From the NCBI GenBank assembly GCA_013286595.1, contig JABDFI010000008.1, positions 1 to 54,179 of the forward strand: 54,179 nt of DNA. Direction: 5' to 3'. Of the stretch, positions 32,873 through 44,994 are shown piece by piece; positions within the stretch are counted from its first letter, which is position 1; each line of letters opens with the position of its first letter. Made by a program: the position numbers and the translations under genes. Below the pieces are notes generated by a model. The model had not been told where the DNA came from. It did no database searches and saw only the letters and a list, made by a program, of their open reading frames with translations. The DNA comes from Chlamydiota bacterium (GTDB lineage Bacteria > Chlamydiota > Chlamydiia > Chlamydiales > Rhabdochlamydiaceae).

Positions 32873-35585
32873 GCTTTAGTTCTCGTTTTAGCTGGTTGAA
32901 ATAGTATTTAGCTTGTAGGGGTTCATCAGCGCAATGATAAAATAGATGCAACTGGCGAAAAAGTTGGATCTTTTCCCAAGGAAAAGCAGATTGTCCCCAT
33001 CCTTTTTTTTCGTGAATTTTACCGCGCAAATAAAAGCTGAGGAGCATGGTGGTTGGTGGATGGGGGATATCCATGACAGCTGAAAAGTGGGAGAGGGCGA
33101 TCTCTTCTCCTTCTGTTTGACGTAGCCAACATCCCATCAAAGGATACAGAGGAGAGTATTCGTTGGTGAGGGTTTCAGCGGGATACTGCTCCAAGATCGC
33201 TTGCGCTTTGGTCCATTGTTTATTGAGAAGCAGTGTCCAAAGAGTAAGAACGTGGTAATGAAGATCTTCCTGTTCTCCTAGCTGAGATAACAATTTAAGA
33301 GAGGCATCACCCTGCATGAGTTGTGACTCAATGAGAGAATAGGCGCAGTGCAAGGCAAAAGGGGTTGTCGGTGCATGAATCTGCTGGGAAAGGAGTTGTT
33401 GCAAAGGTTTTAATTCGGAACATAGATGCGCATAGCGTTCGACTTCCTGATGTTGTCCCAACATGTACAAAGCTAGAAACGCATTGTTAATCAAAGTGGG
33501 CGAGGTGGCTTTTTCTAAGATTTCAAGGATGGTCATCGGTTTATTGAGTAAAAATGCCAAGTGAAGATGGAGTTGATGATCAGAAGAATCGGGGAGGAAA
33601 AAGGGGAGTGGTTCTAAGTGGCGTTTGAGACTTTCGAGTAAACGAGCGTTGTCTTGGAGGGTGAACATGTGAGGGAGATGTCGAAGTGCAAGAAGGAGAA
33701 AATGAAAAGCGGCAATCCGATCTCGATTGGAAGCTTCGTGAATGCGGAAGGTGATGTGCTCCACGATTAGTTTTTTCAAAGGATGCTTGGGATACTTTCT
33801 CAAAGCGAGCTCAAGGCATTTGAGTTCTTCTTCGGTTTCGCGTGTCGCTTTATAGACGAGGGATTTACCTAATAGCTCAAGTGGTGCGCCTAATGTGAAT
33901 CTCAACTTGCTAAATTCATCTAAGGCTAGGTTGTAGAGATTCTCCCGCTCTTGCTTATGTTTAGAGGAGGTTCCTTGTTGCAGTAAGGTGATTCCCGCTC
34001 GAAATAGAGCTTCCCTTCCTTCTGTTCTTCCCGCAAAGGAAGAGGCAATACGTCGATATTCACTCAGCGCTTTAGTGTAGTTTTTATTGGCGAGAAAGGT
34101 GTCTGGGATAGCGATGCAATTGATCATGGCGTTTTGGCTACCGACAGAGACCTTAAGAGGTTCTAAGGCAAAGTCAGCATCGCGATACAAGATTCCTAAG
34201 TGGGTTCCGATCATAGGCACATGACTGATGTAATGGCATCGCAAGACTTGATCAAAGTAGAAATAGACATGATTGTTGATCAGCTCTATCGAGAGTTGGT
34301 GCCATTGTTCCGGCTTTAAGCAAAGATCGGGAATGGACATCACCTCAACATCCCATTGAAACAGGCGCAGTCCTGGTTCTTTTTCACTTCCTATCCACAA
34401 AAAGTAGCCTTCATCGATCAATCCTTTGCGCAGCGACGCTTCAGGAACTGCTAAGACAATTCCGATCCCTAATCCTTTATCGTTTACCTTGATTTGCGTG
34501 TCGAGTTTGATATTTCCTGTGAAGGAGTGTTTCGACAGCATCAAACTGACCCATTCCAATAAATCAGGAGAGCGGGTAATTGCCATGTGTTTTGCTAAGA
34601 CAATGTTCTCTTGGAATTCCCAGTCATTCTTGTGGTGAATATCCAGTTGAGCAGAGGGGATCCATTCAGGCCTTCCTTCGAGATAGCTATTGACCTCGGC
34701 GATCATCTCATCCACGCTCTGAAAACGATCTTCGGCTTTAAAATTTAAGCATCGTTTTGCGATGTCAGCTAAGTGATCGGGGATATCTCGGTAAGGAGCT
34801 CTTTCTACGGGATCGATCAACCGTTCAAGGTGTACGGTCCGTTTGGAATGCTGAGCCGACTTGCGATAAAAAGGAGCGTGCAAGGTTAGCATCTGGTAAA
34901 GCATGACGCCGAGAGCATAAATATCTGTTTGAGTAGTGGAAGGGTGCCCTAAAATTCGCTCAGGAGAGAGGTAATGCAGCGTGCCTGGCACTTTACCGGG
35001 CTTGGTCAAGTTAATAGAAAAGGAAGTGTCGTCGATTTCTTCCTCTTGTGCCGGTTCACCAATGAGCTCTGCTAAGCCCCAATCAAAGAGAAGCACCTCA
35101 CCATAGGTTCCGATGATGATGTTCTCGGGTTTGAGATCGCGATGTAAAATTCCTTTTGAATGGGCATAGGCAATCGCCTGGCAGACTTTTAAAAAAATGC
35201 TGGCTAAGGAGGGGATCGAGGCACCGATCGGGTGCTGGATCTCACCTTCTTTTTCTTCATCTAAAGAGGTCTTCAAGATTTGTTTGAGTGTTTCCCCTTG
35301 CACATAGGGCATGGTATAAAAGACATCGTTGGTTTCACGATGAATCGAGTAAATAGGGATGATGGAAGGGTGAGAGAGTTGGGCCGCTACAAGAGCTTCG
35401 CGCAAAAAACGCTTTTGAAGGGAGGGATTATGACTCAGTTCTTTGCGTATTTGCTTTAAGGCTATCTGCCGTTTACAGATGGGATCATAAGCCAAGAACA
35501 CTTCTCCCATGCCACCCGTTCCTAAAGTGCGTTGGATGAGGTATTGGCCGATGTGGTGATGTAGGGGAGGTGTGTTTTCTTGCAT
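32853..35585 (-). CDS. pknD: Chlamydial-type Ser/Thr protein kinase PknD
   Basis: Residues about 13-300 form a complete Hanks-type kinase: glycine-rich loop LGTGGMGEV, K44 (IALKQI), H148-R149-D150 in HRDLKPENI, FDWGLAE in place of DFG (phenylalanine then DWG), and a P+1 loop GTLHYLSPERI. The remaining 600 residues contain a lectin/laminin-G-like stretch and helical TPR-like repeats (KNYTKALSEYRRIASSF). The size and layout fit chlamydial PknD, an active kinase whose substrates include phosphopeptide-binding secretion proteins. No membrane helix is obvious. It is upstream of, and overlaps, the Nudix gene. Confidence 0.93.
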   Translation of the reverse strand: MQENTPPLHHHIGQYLIQRTLGTGGMGEVFLAYDPICKRQIALKQIRKELSHNPSLQKRFLREALVAAQLSHPSIIPIYSIHRETNDVFYTMPYVQGETLKQILKTSLDEEKEGEIQHPIGASIPSLASIFLKVCQAIAYAHSKGILHRDLKPENIIIGTYGEVLLFDWGLAELIGEPAQEEEIDDTSFSINLTKPGKVPGTLHYLSPERILGHPSTTQTDIYALGVMLYQMLTLHAPFYRKSAQHSKRTVHLERLIDPVERAPYRDIPDHLADIAKRCLNFKAEDRFQSVDEMIAEVNSYLEGRPEWIPSAQLDIHHKNDWEFQENIVLAKHMAITRSPDLLEWVSLMLSKHSFTGNIKLDTQIKVNDKGLGIGIVLAVPEASLRKGLIDEGYFLWIGSEKEPGLRLFQWDVEVMSIPDLCLKPEQWHQLSIELINNHVYFYFDQVLRCHYISHVPMIGTHLGILYRDADFALEPLKVSVGSQNAMINCIAIPDTFLANKNYTKALSEYRRIASSFAGRTEGREALFRAGITLLQQGTSSKHKQERENLYNLALDEFSKLRFTLGAPLELLGKSLVYKATRETEEELKCLELALRKYPKHPLKKLIVEHITFRIHEASNRDRIAAFHFLLLALRHLPHMFTLQDNARLLESLKRHLEPLPFFLPDSSDHQLHLHLAFLLNKPMTILEILEKATSPTLINNAFLALYMLGQHQEVERYAHLCSELKPLQQLLSQQIHAPTTPFALHCAYSLIESQLMQGDASLKLLSQLGEQEDLHYHVLTLWTLLLNKQWTKAQAILEQYPAETLTNEYSPLYPLMGCWLRQTEGEEIALSHFSAVMDIPHPPTTMLLSFYLRGKIHEKKGWGQSAFPWEKIQLFRQLHLFYHCADEPLQAKYYFNQLKRELKRVYSPS

Positions 35586-35653
35586 GTTCCTTTTTCCAAT
35601 GATCTCACTTTGATTTCATAATGCTCGATTATTATCAAGATGTTTAACCCAGG

Positions 35654-35832
35654 ACTCGACGAGACCATTGCATAACTCGGGACACCGTTAAAAATGGCTA
35701 TTTTGCGATCTTTCGATTTTCGCTCGCCCCCTATGGGGCGTCCCGCATATGCGGGCTCGCTCCAAATCGAAATCTCATCAAAATATCCTATTTTTTCCGG
35801 TATCCGGAGATTATGCAACGGTCTCGTTGAGT
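35654..35832. repeat. Imperfect inverted repeat, about 179 bp, MITE-like
   Basis: The outer ends read ACTCGACGAGACCATTGCAT and, inverted, ACTCAACGAGACCGTTGCAT. The arms stay about 75% complementary for some 70 bp. Two small palindromes lie at the centre (CGCCCCCTATGGGGCG and CCGCATATGCGG). It looks like an aged MITE or an IS with its gene lost. It sits between divergent pknD and the U-box-like gene; the rest of 35586-35919 is AT-rich without other features. Confidence 0.65.
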
Positions 35833-35919
35833 GAGAATTGTTAAGAAACATTTAAGTTTGATTAAAATCATGGTATGCCTATTCTGGTTGTCAAAATTTT
35901 CACCTCATAGGAGATGTGT

Positions 35920-37095
35920 ATGCCTCTTTCACCTTTGTCGCAGACTCACCGACCATCCAGTGTTCAATCTCATCCTATCTCTACCCATACACTACATCGA
36001 CGAGGTTTGGCAGAACGGACTGACTCCATGGTCATGATCCAAAGCGTTGGTCCTCAACAATCCTGGTTAAGTTGGATTGGTTCCATTCCAAGTAATATTG
36101 CACATTTCATCAAGGAAAGAGTTTTTCTTGATAGTATCCTATGGGTACGCTCTTTTATATCGGTTGTCCGCGATGCCAATCCTCAATTAGTACGCAAGCG
36201 TGTTCAAGAAGTGAATCTGTTTCGTGGAGTCATGGAAGCTTCTGGGACATCGCGGGATCAAAGGGAGACAGTTCAGACTAATTTCAATAGACTTCGCGGT
36301 GGGACTAAGGATTTATTTCAAAGGATTACCGGGGATGTCATGATAAAATATGTCAATGCCACTTCTGCTGAAGAGATCCAAGAAACAAAAGCTAGGCTAG
36401 TTAGAGAGTGTCAATCTTTCATATCAGCACAAAATGGTCTCTTAGGCATGTCGACTTTCATGGCGCTTATCCGAGGCAAAACAAGTACAAACCCAGCTCC
36501 GCTATCGGCGGAACCTATTCCTGCTTCAACATCTGATCCAGCACCTGCTCCAACAGCAGCTGATTCGATTCTTTTAAGTGCAGTAGGAGCAGAAGAGCGA
36601 GCCAGAACCAAGCAAATGGACGCGCTCGCCCTTATTTTACCTGACGCACATCAATTGAAAACGGATAATCTCTGTTCAGTGACATATGATATGTTATCTG
36701 CTCCCGTTTATCATACTCATCAAAGAATACATCGCAATCAACAGGAGCATATAGTTAGGATTGCCACTACAAATACCTATGCTGCGCGGCCTGTTTGTCC
36801 TGCTTGTAGGAATCCCATTGAAGAAAGTGGATTGCGTTTTGATGTTGCGTTCCAAAAAGAACTCTTTCAGAAAGCAGCAGAAGCCGTCGTTGCGATGACA
36901 GATGCTGCGATTACAACTCAATTAACCGAGGTTTTGGCAAATTGGCAAACTCCGGCAGGTGGTAGCATGACAGCAGTTGCAGCCAAAAACAAATTAAGCA
37001 CAGCTATACAAGATCTTCCAGAACATGTTACGGTCAATGGAGCTCAAAAAGAAATCCGCTCTAGAGTTTTAGCTCGTTTTACAGCTTTACCTTAA
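35920..37095 (+). CDS. U-box/RING-like protein, possible ubiquitin ligase effector
   Basis: The 391-residue protein ends in a domain resembling U-box or RING ligases: LCSVTYDMLSAPVYHTH (C252) followed by CPACRNPI (C293-C296) and FDVAFQKELFQ, where U-boxes have the NxxL helix. The N-terminal 200 residues are helical and unfamiliar. A proline/alanine linker (PAPAPTAADS) separates the parts. ATG 35920 has AGGAG at the right distance; ATG 35914 is too close to it. U-box domains are eukaryotic in origin, so transfer from an amoeba host and secretion are likely inferences, not observations. Confidence 0.75.
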   Translation: MPLSPLSQTHRPSSVQSHPISTHTLHRRGLAERTDSMVMIQSVGPQQSWLSWIGSIPSNIAHFIKERVFLDSILWVRSFISVVRDANPQLVRKRVQEVNLFRGVMEASGTSRDQRETVQTNFNRLRGGTKDLFQRITGDVMIKYVNATSAEEIQETKARLVRECQSFISAQNGLLGMSTFMALIRGKTSTNPAPLSAEPIPASTSDPAPAPTAADSILLSAVGAEERARTKQMDALALILPDAHQLKTDNLCSVTYDMLSAPVYHTHQRIHRNQQEHIVRIATTNTYAARPVCPACRNPIEESGLRFDVAFQKELFQKAAEAVVAMTDAAITTQLTEVLANWQTPAGGSMTAVAAKNKLSTAIQDLPEHVTVNGAQKEIRSRVLARFTALP

Positions 37096-37104
37096 TTGCC
37101 TCCT

Positions 37105-37132
37105 AAGGCGCAAAATTCCCACTTTGCGCCTT
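37105..37132 (+). terminator. Hairpin after the U-box-like gene
   Basis: A perfect 10-bp stem AAGGCGCAAA / TTTGCGCCTT with an 8-nt loop lies 10 bp after the stop. The T-tract is poor, so it may be a weak terminator or an RNA-stabilising hairpin. Confidence 0.6.
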
Positions 37133-37163
37133 GTGTGAAAATACTCAAAATGGGCAATCTTAA

Positions 37164-38192
<1,029 letters not shown>

Positions 38193-38398
38193 CAGTGAAA
38201 GTTCAAGTATTGGGAAATATGATTTATCAGGTTTGATTTGACGCAAGTTGCAATTTTTTTATCACAGAGCTAGAAGCAAAAAGCAAAGACACAAAAAGTT
38301 TTACAAGATATTAAAAAATTGAAAAATAGTTTTTGTTAATTCTCCTTATTGTTTATAGCTCATTAAATAGCAGGATAAACTTTAAAGAGGAGAACATC

Positions 38399-38539
38399 AT
38401 GGTTATTCATCCCTACCTTCCCCCAATCATTGCGTTAATTTCAGGGTTGCTGATTCTATTTTTCCCAGCGATCCTAAATTACATAGTAGCGATTTATCTC
38501 ATTATCTTAGGGGTCATGGGTCTAATTGCAACGGTATAG
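38399..38539 (+). CDS. DUF3096-like small membrane protein
   Basis: This 46-residue protein opens MVIHPYLPPIIALISGLLIL and is almost entirely hydrophobic, with two membrane helices and a short LNYIVAIYLIILG segment. It matches what I recall as DUF3096. ATG 38399 has a strong agaggaga site; the longer frame from 38333 lacks one. Such proteins often accompany stress genes; function is unknown. The 206 bp upstream hold nothing recognisable. Confidence 0.8.
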   Translation: MVIHPYLPPIIALISGLLILFFPAILNYIVAIYLIILGVMGLIATV

Positions 38540-38545
38540 ACTTCA

Positions 38546-38640
38546 GAGGCAATTGAAAAACCCTCATGAGCTTTGCTCTCAACGATCCATTTTTCATGGA
38601 TCATTGAGAGCAAAGCTCATGAGGGTTTTTCAATTGCCTC
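38546..38640. mobile_element. Family A-ended hairpin with a different interior
   Basis: The ends are GAGGCAATTG / CAATTGCCTC as in family A, but the interior (AAAACCCTCATGAGCTTTGC and its complement) is unrelated to the other copies. Two 45-bp arms, with one mismatch, surround a 5-nt loop. The flanks TTCA and ATCA give only a 3-of-4 target duplication. It lies between convergent genes and could end transcription from both. Confidence 0.8.
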
Positions 38641-38653
38641 ATCATGCTATGAT

Positions 38654-40462
38654 TTACCCTTTTCTTTTGCGTTCATTCTCTGAGAGAGAGCGTTTCCTGA
38701 TGCGGATAAAGTGGGGGGTAACTTCTACTAGCTCATCATCTTCGATGAAATCGATGGCTTGTTCTAGTGTGAATGTGCGATGGGGTGTCAACATGATGAA
38801 TTCATCGCTTCCTGAAGCTCGTACGTTGGTTAACTGCTTGCCGCGAACGACATTGATGACAAGATCATTTTCACGGCTGTGCTCACCGACGATCATCCCT
38901 TCATAGACTTCATTGCCAGGACCGACAAATAGAGTGCCTCGTTCTTGGGCGGTATTGGCTGCATAAGCGGTGACTTTGCCGGGGCCGTTGGAAATGAGAA
39001 CACCTCGAGGACGGCCAGGTATAGCACCTTTAGAAGGAGCATAGCTATCAAAAATAGAGGTCATGATCCCCAATCCGCGCGTGGCTGTGAGGAACTCGTT
39101 GCGGTAACCCATGAGTCCGCGAGTAGGAATGTAAAATTCGATAGTTGTGATATTCTGTTCGTTGGTGTTCAGCACGCGCATTTCCCCTTTGCGACGCGAT
39201 AGGGCATCGATCACAGAGCCGGAAAATTCTTGAGGAACTTCGATGTGTACGCTTTCGAAAGGTTCTTGTTGCACGCCATCGATCTCTTTCATGATCACTT
39301 GAGGTTTGGAGATAGTAAATTCGTAATCTTCCCGTCGCATCGCTTCAATTAAGACGGCTAAGTGCAATTCACCTCGGCCAGAGACACGAGCTGCATCGTC
39401 GCGGAATGTCTCTTCTACTTTGAGAGAGATGTTGGCTTTGCGCTCTTGGATGAGACGGTCGCGGATTTTATTCATTGTGACGTGCTTGCCATCTTTGCCT
39501 ACAAAGGGGCCGTTATTCACCATGACTTCAACGGACATGGTAGGTTCGGCGAGTGTAATAGGGGGGAGTTGAACAATTTTTGAAGGATCGCACAGCGTAT
39601 CTCCAATTGTGATGTCGGGGATGCCGGAAATGCTGATGATGTCACCGACTCCTGCTTCTTCGAGCTCAACTTTCTTAAGGCCGTGGTAGCCTTCAATGCG
39701 AACGACTTTATGTTGTGTTGGATGGCCATTTTTATCGACGCGGGCAATTTGTGCCCCTTTTTTAATTGATCCTTCGAGAATTCTACCGCAAGCTTGTCTG
39801 CCGATATAATCATCATAAGTTAGGGTGGTAGCTTGCATGAGAAAGGGGAGTTCAAGGTTTCCAGGTGGAGGGGGAACCGCTTTGATAATGAGTTCAAAAA
39901 GGGGGCGAAGATCTTTGGAGAGGTTGTTGGGCTCCATTCCAGCAAACCCTTGTAGGCCTGATGCGTAGCACACTTGGAAATCCAGTTGTTCATCGTTAGC
40001 GCCTAATTCTACGAAGAGATCAAAGGTTTCGTTGAGAACGCGATCGGGATCAGCGTGGGGGCGATCGATTTTATTGAGGACAACGATGGGCCGAAGACCA
40101 ATTTTAAGAGCTTGAGAGAGAACAAATCGCGTTTGGGGCATAGGCCCTTCTTGGGCATCCACTAAGAGAAGAACGGAATTGACAAGGCCCAATACTCGTT
40201 CCACTTCACCTGAAAAGTCAGCATGTCCCGGGGTGTCGATGATATTAATTTTAAAATCTTCAAAATAAATGCTTGTATGTTTGGCAAAAATCGTGATGCC
40301 GCGCTCTTTCTCTTGGTCGTAACTATCCATGACGCGTTCAGGTATTTTTTCATTATCCCTGAAATTGTTAGATTGGCGGAGGAGGCCATCGAGTAACGTG
40401 GTTTTGCCGTGGTCAATGTGGGCGATGATGGCGATATTGCGGATTTTTTCAGGTTTAAACAT
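38654..40462 (-). CDS. typA: Ribosome-associated GTPase TypA/BipA
   Basis: This translational GTPase binds the ribosome and supports assembly and stress growth. The G1 loop is [18 protein letters not shown]3 is DTPGHADF, G4 is NKIDRP. The BipA-specific C-terminus includes [18 protein letters not shown] and GKVTAYAA. I chose ATG 40462 ([18 protein letters not shown]) over the upstream TTG, giving 602 residues, the normal length. Confidence 0.96.
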   Translation of the reverse strand: MFKPEKIRNIAIIAHIDHGKTTLLDGLLRQSNNFRDNEKIPERVMDSYDQEKERGITIFAKHTSIYFEDFKINIIDTPGHADFSGEVERVLGLVNSVLLLVDAQEGPMPQTRFVLSQALKIGLRPIVVLNKIDRPHADPDRVLNETFDLFVELGANDEQLDFQVCYASGLQGFAGMEPNNLSKDLRPLFELIIKAVPPPPGNLELPFLMQATTLTYDDYIGRQACGRILEGSIKKGAQIARVDKNGHPTQHKVVRIEGYHGLKKVELEEAGVGDIISISGIPDITIGDTLCDPSKIVQLPPITLAEPTMSVEVMVNNGPFVGKDGKHVTMNKIRDRLIQERKANISLKVEETFRDDAARVSGRGELHLAVLIEAMRREDYEFTISKPQVIMKEIDGVQQEPFESVHIEVPQEFSGSVIDALSRRKGEMRVLNTNEQNITTIEFYIPTRGLMGYRNEFLTATRGLGIMTSIFDSYAPSKGAIPGRPRGVLISNGPGKVTAYAANTAQERGTLFVGPGNEVYEGMIVGEHSRENDLVINVVRGKQLTNVRASGSDEFIMLTPHRTFTLEQAIDFIEDDELVEVTPHFIRIRKRSLSENERKRKG

Positions 40463-40606
40463 ATATATGTGACTCAATTTAATTTTTAGCTAAGATAATA
40501 GGCAATTCCCGATTTAAATGCCAATTCTTAAAGGTTGAAAAATAACGCTTTACGGGATATACTTTTTTTAAAGAATCTCCGATTTTCGTCAGGGAGGAAT
40601 TGGGTT

Positions 40607-42082
40607 ATGCACATCACTGTAGATGAAGAGATGAAAAAAGAGAATCCCGATTCTCTGATTTCAAGTAGCCTGATCGATTCCAAAACCTCACAATTGCACG
40701 ATCTTTTACAAGAGAAACTAGAGCTGGCGTTTCATAAACAAACGTCGACTGTCGTTTTACATGACATTGCCAAAATTGCCTCTGAACATTCCCCTGTAGA
40801 TTTAGCTTATGCTGCTTCTCGATTACCCGCTAATACTCGACCAGTGATTTATGAAAATCTCTCGGGAATTCAAGCTAAGATTCAGTTCATGATCAATACA
40901 GATAGTTGTACCCGAGTCGCTGTCTTTCGCCATATCAGCGATGAAGAAGTGAAAAAATTGATTGAGCGTATGCCCTCCGATGAAGCAGTCGAGGTGCTGG
41001 AGGATATTTCCGAGAGGCGATTTAGACGCGTCATTGAGATATTAGAGGTGAGTAAGGCGTTGCGGATTCGGGAGATCAAAAAACACCAGCGCAACACGGC
41101 TGGACGATTGATGACTAACGAGTTTTTTGCTTTTACGATGGATGTGACAATAGGCGAGGCTGCTGCTCATATCCGTGACCATCCAGGAATTGATTTAACG
41201 CGCCAAATTTTTGTGTTGAATCAATCGGGAGAGTTGCAAGGCTATGTTCCCGCTCGCAATTTGATTGTCAATCCTGTTCATCTACCTTTAAAGCAGGTGA
41301 TGAAACCCGTGTTGCATACTGTAATTGCTGAAACTTCACGCGAAGAGGTGGTAGAGATTGTCGAACGCTACAAGATCCCAGCTCTTGCTGTTGTGGATGC
41401 CTCGAATCGATTGCATGGGGTCATTACCTATGAAGATGTGTTAGATGCTTTAGAGGACATTGCTGATGAGACGATTGCTAACATGGCCGGTACGGCGGAA
41501 AAGGTGTCTGAGTACGAGCCATTATTTAAACGTTTTGTGTCTCGCGCTCCTTGGCTCATTGTCACAATGTGTGCAGGTTTGATTAACGTCGGTGTGATGT
41601 CCTCTCTGCAAGGCTATGGAAAAGGGGCGTTGACGTTTGTCCTCTTCTTTGTTCCTCTGATTACGGGGATGTCGGGCAATATAGGATTGCAGTGCAGTAC
41701 GATTTTAGTGCGTAGCATGGCGATGGGGCTTTTAACTGTGGGAAACAGACGCGAAACAGTCATTAAAGAACTGCTTGTCGGTTTGACTACGGGCTCGATT
41801 TTCGGGGTTCTAGGTGGAGTGCTCATTTATGCCCTTGATTTTGTGGGAATCTCTAGTGTTGGCGTCAGTCCAATAGCAGTAGGGTTGATCGTGGGAATGG
41901 GATTGACGGGAGCTTGTCTTGGTGGAACGCTATTAGGTGTATTTTCCCATCTCTTTTTTGCTCGTTTAGGCGTCGATCCAGCTGTGGCATCCGGTCCCAT
42001 TGTGACAGCGTTTAATGACTTTCTCTCTATGTCAATTTACTTTTTGATTGCCATAGGATTAAGTGCGTTTATCTTTAGTTGA
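40607..42082 (+). CDS. mgtE: Magnesium transporter MgtE
   Basis: MgtE is a Mg2+ channel gated by cytosolic Mg2+. The order is N-domain (MPSDEAVEVLEDISER), two CBS domains (residues about 190-310, with VVDASNRLHGVITYEDVLDA) and five membrane helices carrying the pore block (ITGMSGNIGLQCSTILVRSM). The start is ATG 40607 with agggagg 9 nt upstream; the longer frame from 40535 is not supported. At 491 residues it is slightly longer than usual. No Mg2+ riboswitch is recognisable in the 144-bp leader. Confidence 0.95.
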   Translation: MHITVDEEMKKENPDSLISSSLIDSKTSQLHDLLQEKLELAFHKQTSTVVLHDIAKIASEHSPVDLAYAASRLPANTRPVIYENLSGIQAKIQFMINTDSCTRVAVFRHISDEEVKKLIERMPSDEAVEVLEDISERRFRRVIEILEVSKALRIREIKKHQRNTAGRLMTNEFFAFTMDVTIGEAAAHIRDHPGIDLTRQIFVLNQSGELQGYVPARNLIVNPVHLPLKQVMKPVLHTVIAETSREEVVEIVERYKIPALAVVDASNRLHGVITYEDVLDALEDIADETIANMAGTAEKVSEYEPLFKRFVSRAPWLIVTMCAGLINVGVMSSLQGYGKGALTFVLFFVPLITGMSGNIGLQCSTILVRSMAMGLLTVGNRRETVIKELLVGLTTGSIFGVLGGVLIYALDFVGISSVGVSPIAVGLIVGMGLTGACLGGTLLGVFSHLFFARLGVDPAVASGPIVTAFNDFLSMSIYFLIAIGLSAFIFS

Positions 42083-42122
42083 AATGTGTTGCCATATTGC
42101 AGGTGATTGACTATAGTTCGTG

Positions 42123-42473
42123 ATGGTATCACTCCTTGAATATTGGGATCAAATGGCAGGATCGAAGAAAGACAATTGTGCGTGTACTAATAAGCAAATT
42201 AAGGATCTATTGCCCCGGGTTCTCAATCAGATTGGAGCTTTACATAGAGATCGTCCCGATTTAATCATGGCTGCGTGGTCTGAGATAATTGGGGAAACAT
42301 TGGCACCCATGACAAAAGCTGTAGCCTTTGATAAAGGGGTTTTGACTGTTAAGGTCAACAATTCCACCTTGTACAGTTTGCTCTCACAACATGAAAGAAG
42401 CAGGTTATTGACAGCCTTGCGCAACAGATTTCCATCTATAGATATCAAAAATATCCATTTTCGAGTCGGGTAA
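42123..42473 (+). CDS. DUF721 (DciA-like) protein
   Basis: The 116-residue protein carries the DUF721 pattern (IMAAWSEIIGETLAPMTKAV, KGVLTVKVNNSTLYSLLSQH, LRNRFP). DciA, of this family, loads or assists the replicative helicase in bacteria lacking DnaC/DnaI. It has an extra cysteine pair near the start (NCAC). ATG 42123 or GTG 42120 may be used; no ribosome site decides. It lies 29 bp upstream of gyrB and leads an operon with replication genes, which fits a replication role. Confidence 0.83.
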   Translation: MVSLLEYWDQMAGSKKDNCACTNKQIKDLLPRVLNQIGALHRDRPDLIMAAWSEIIGETLAPMTKAVAFDKGVLTVKVNNSTLYSLLSQHERSRLLTALRNRFPSIDIKNIHFRVG

Positions 42474-42496
42474 TCTGGCTTAAGGAATAAGAGTAA

Positions 42497-44986
<2,490 letters not shown>

Positions 44987-44994
44987 GGAGAGAC

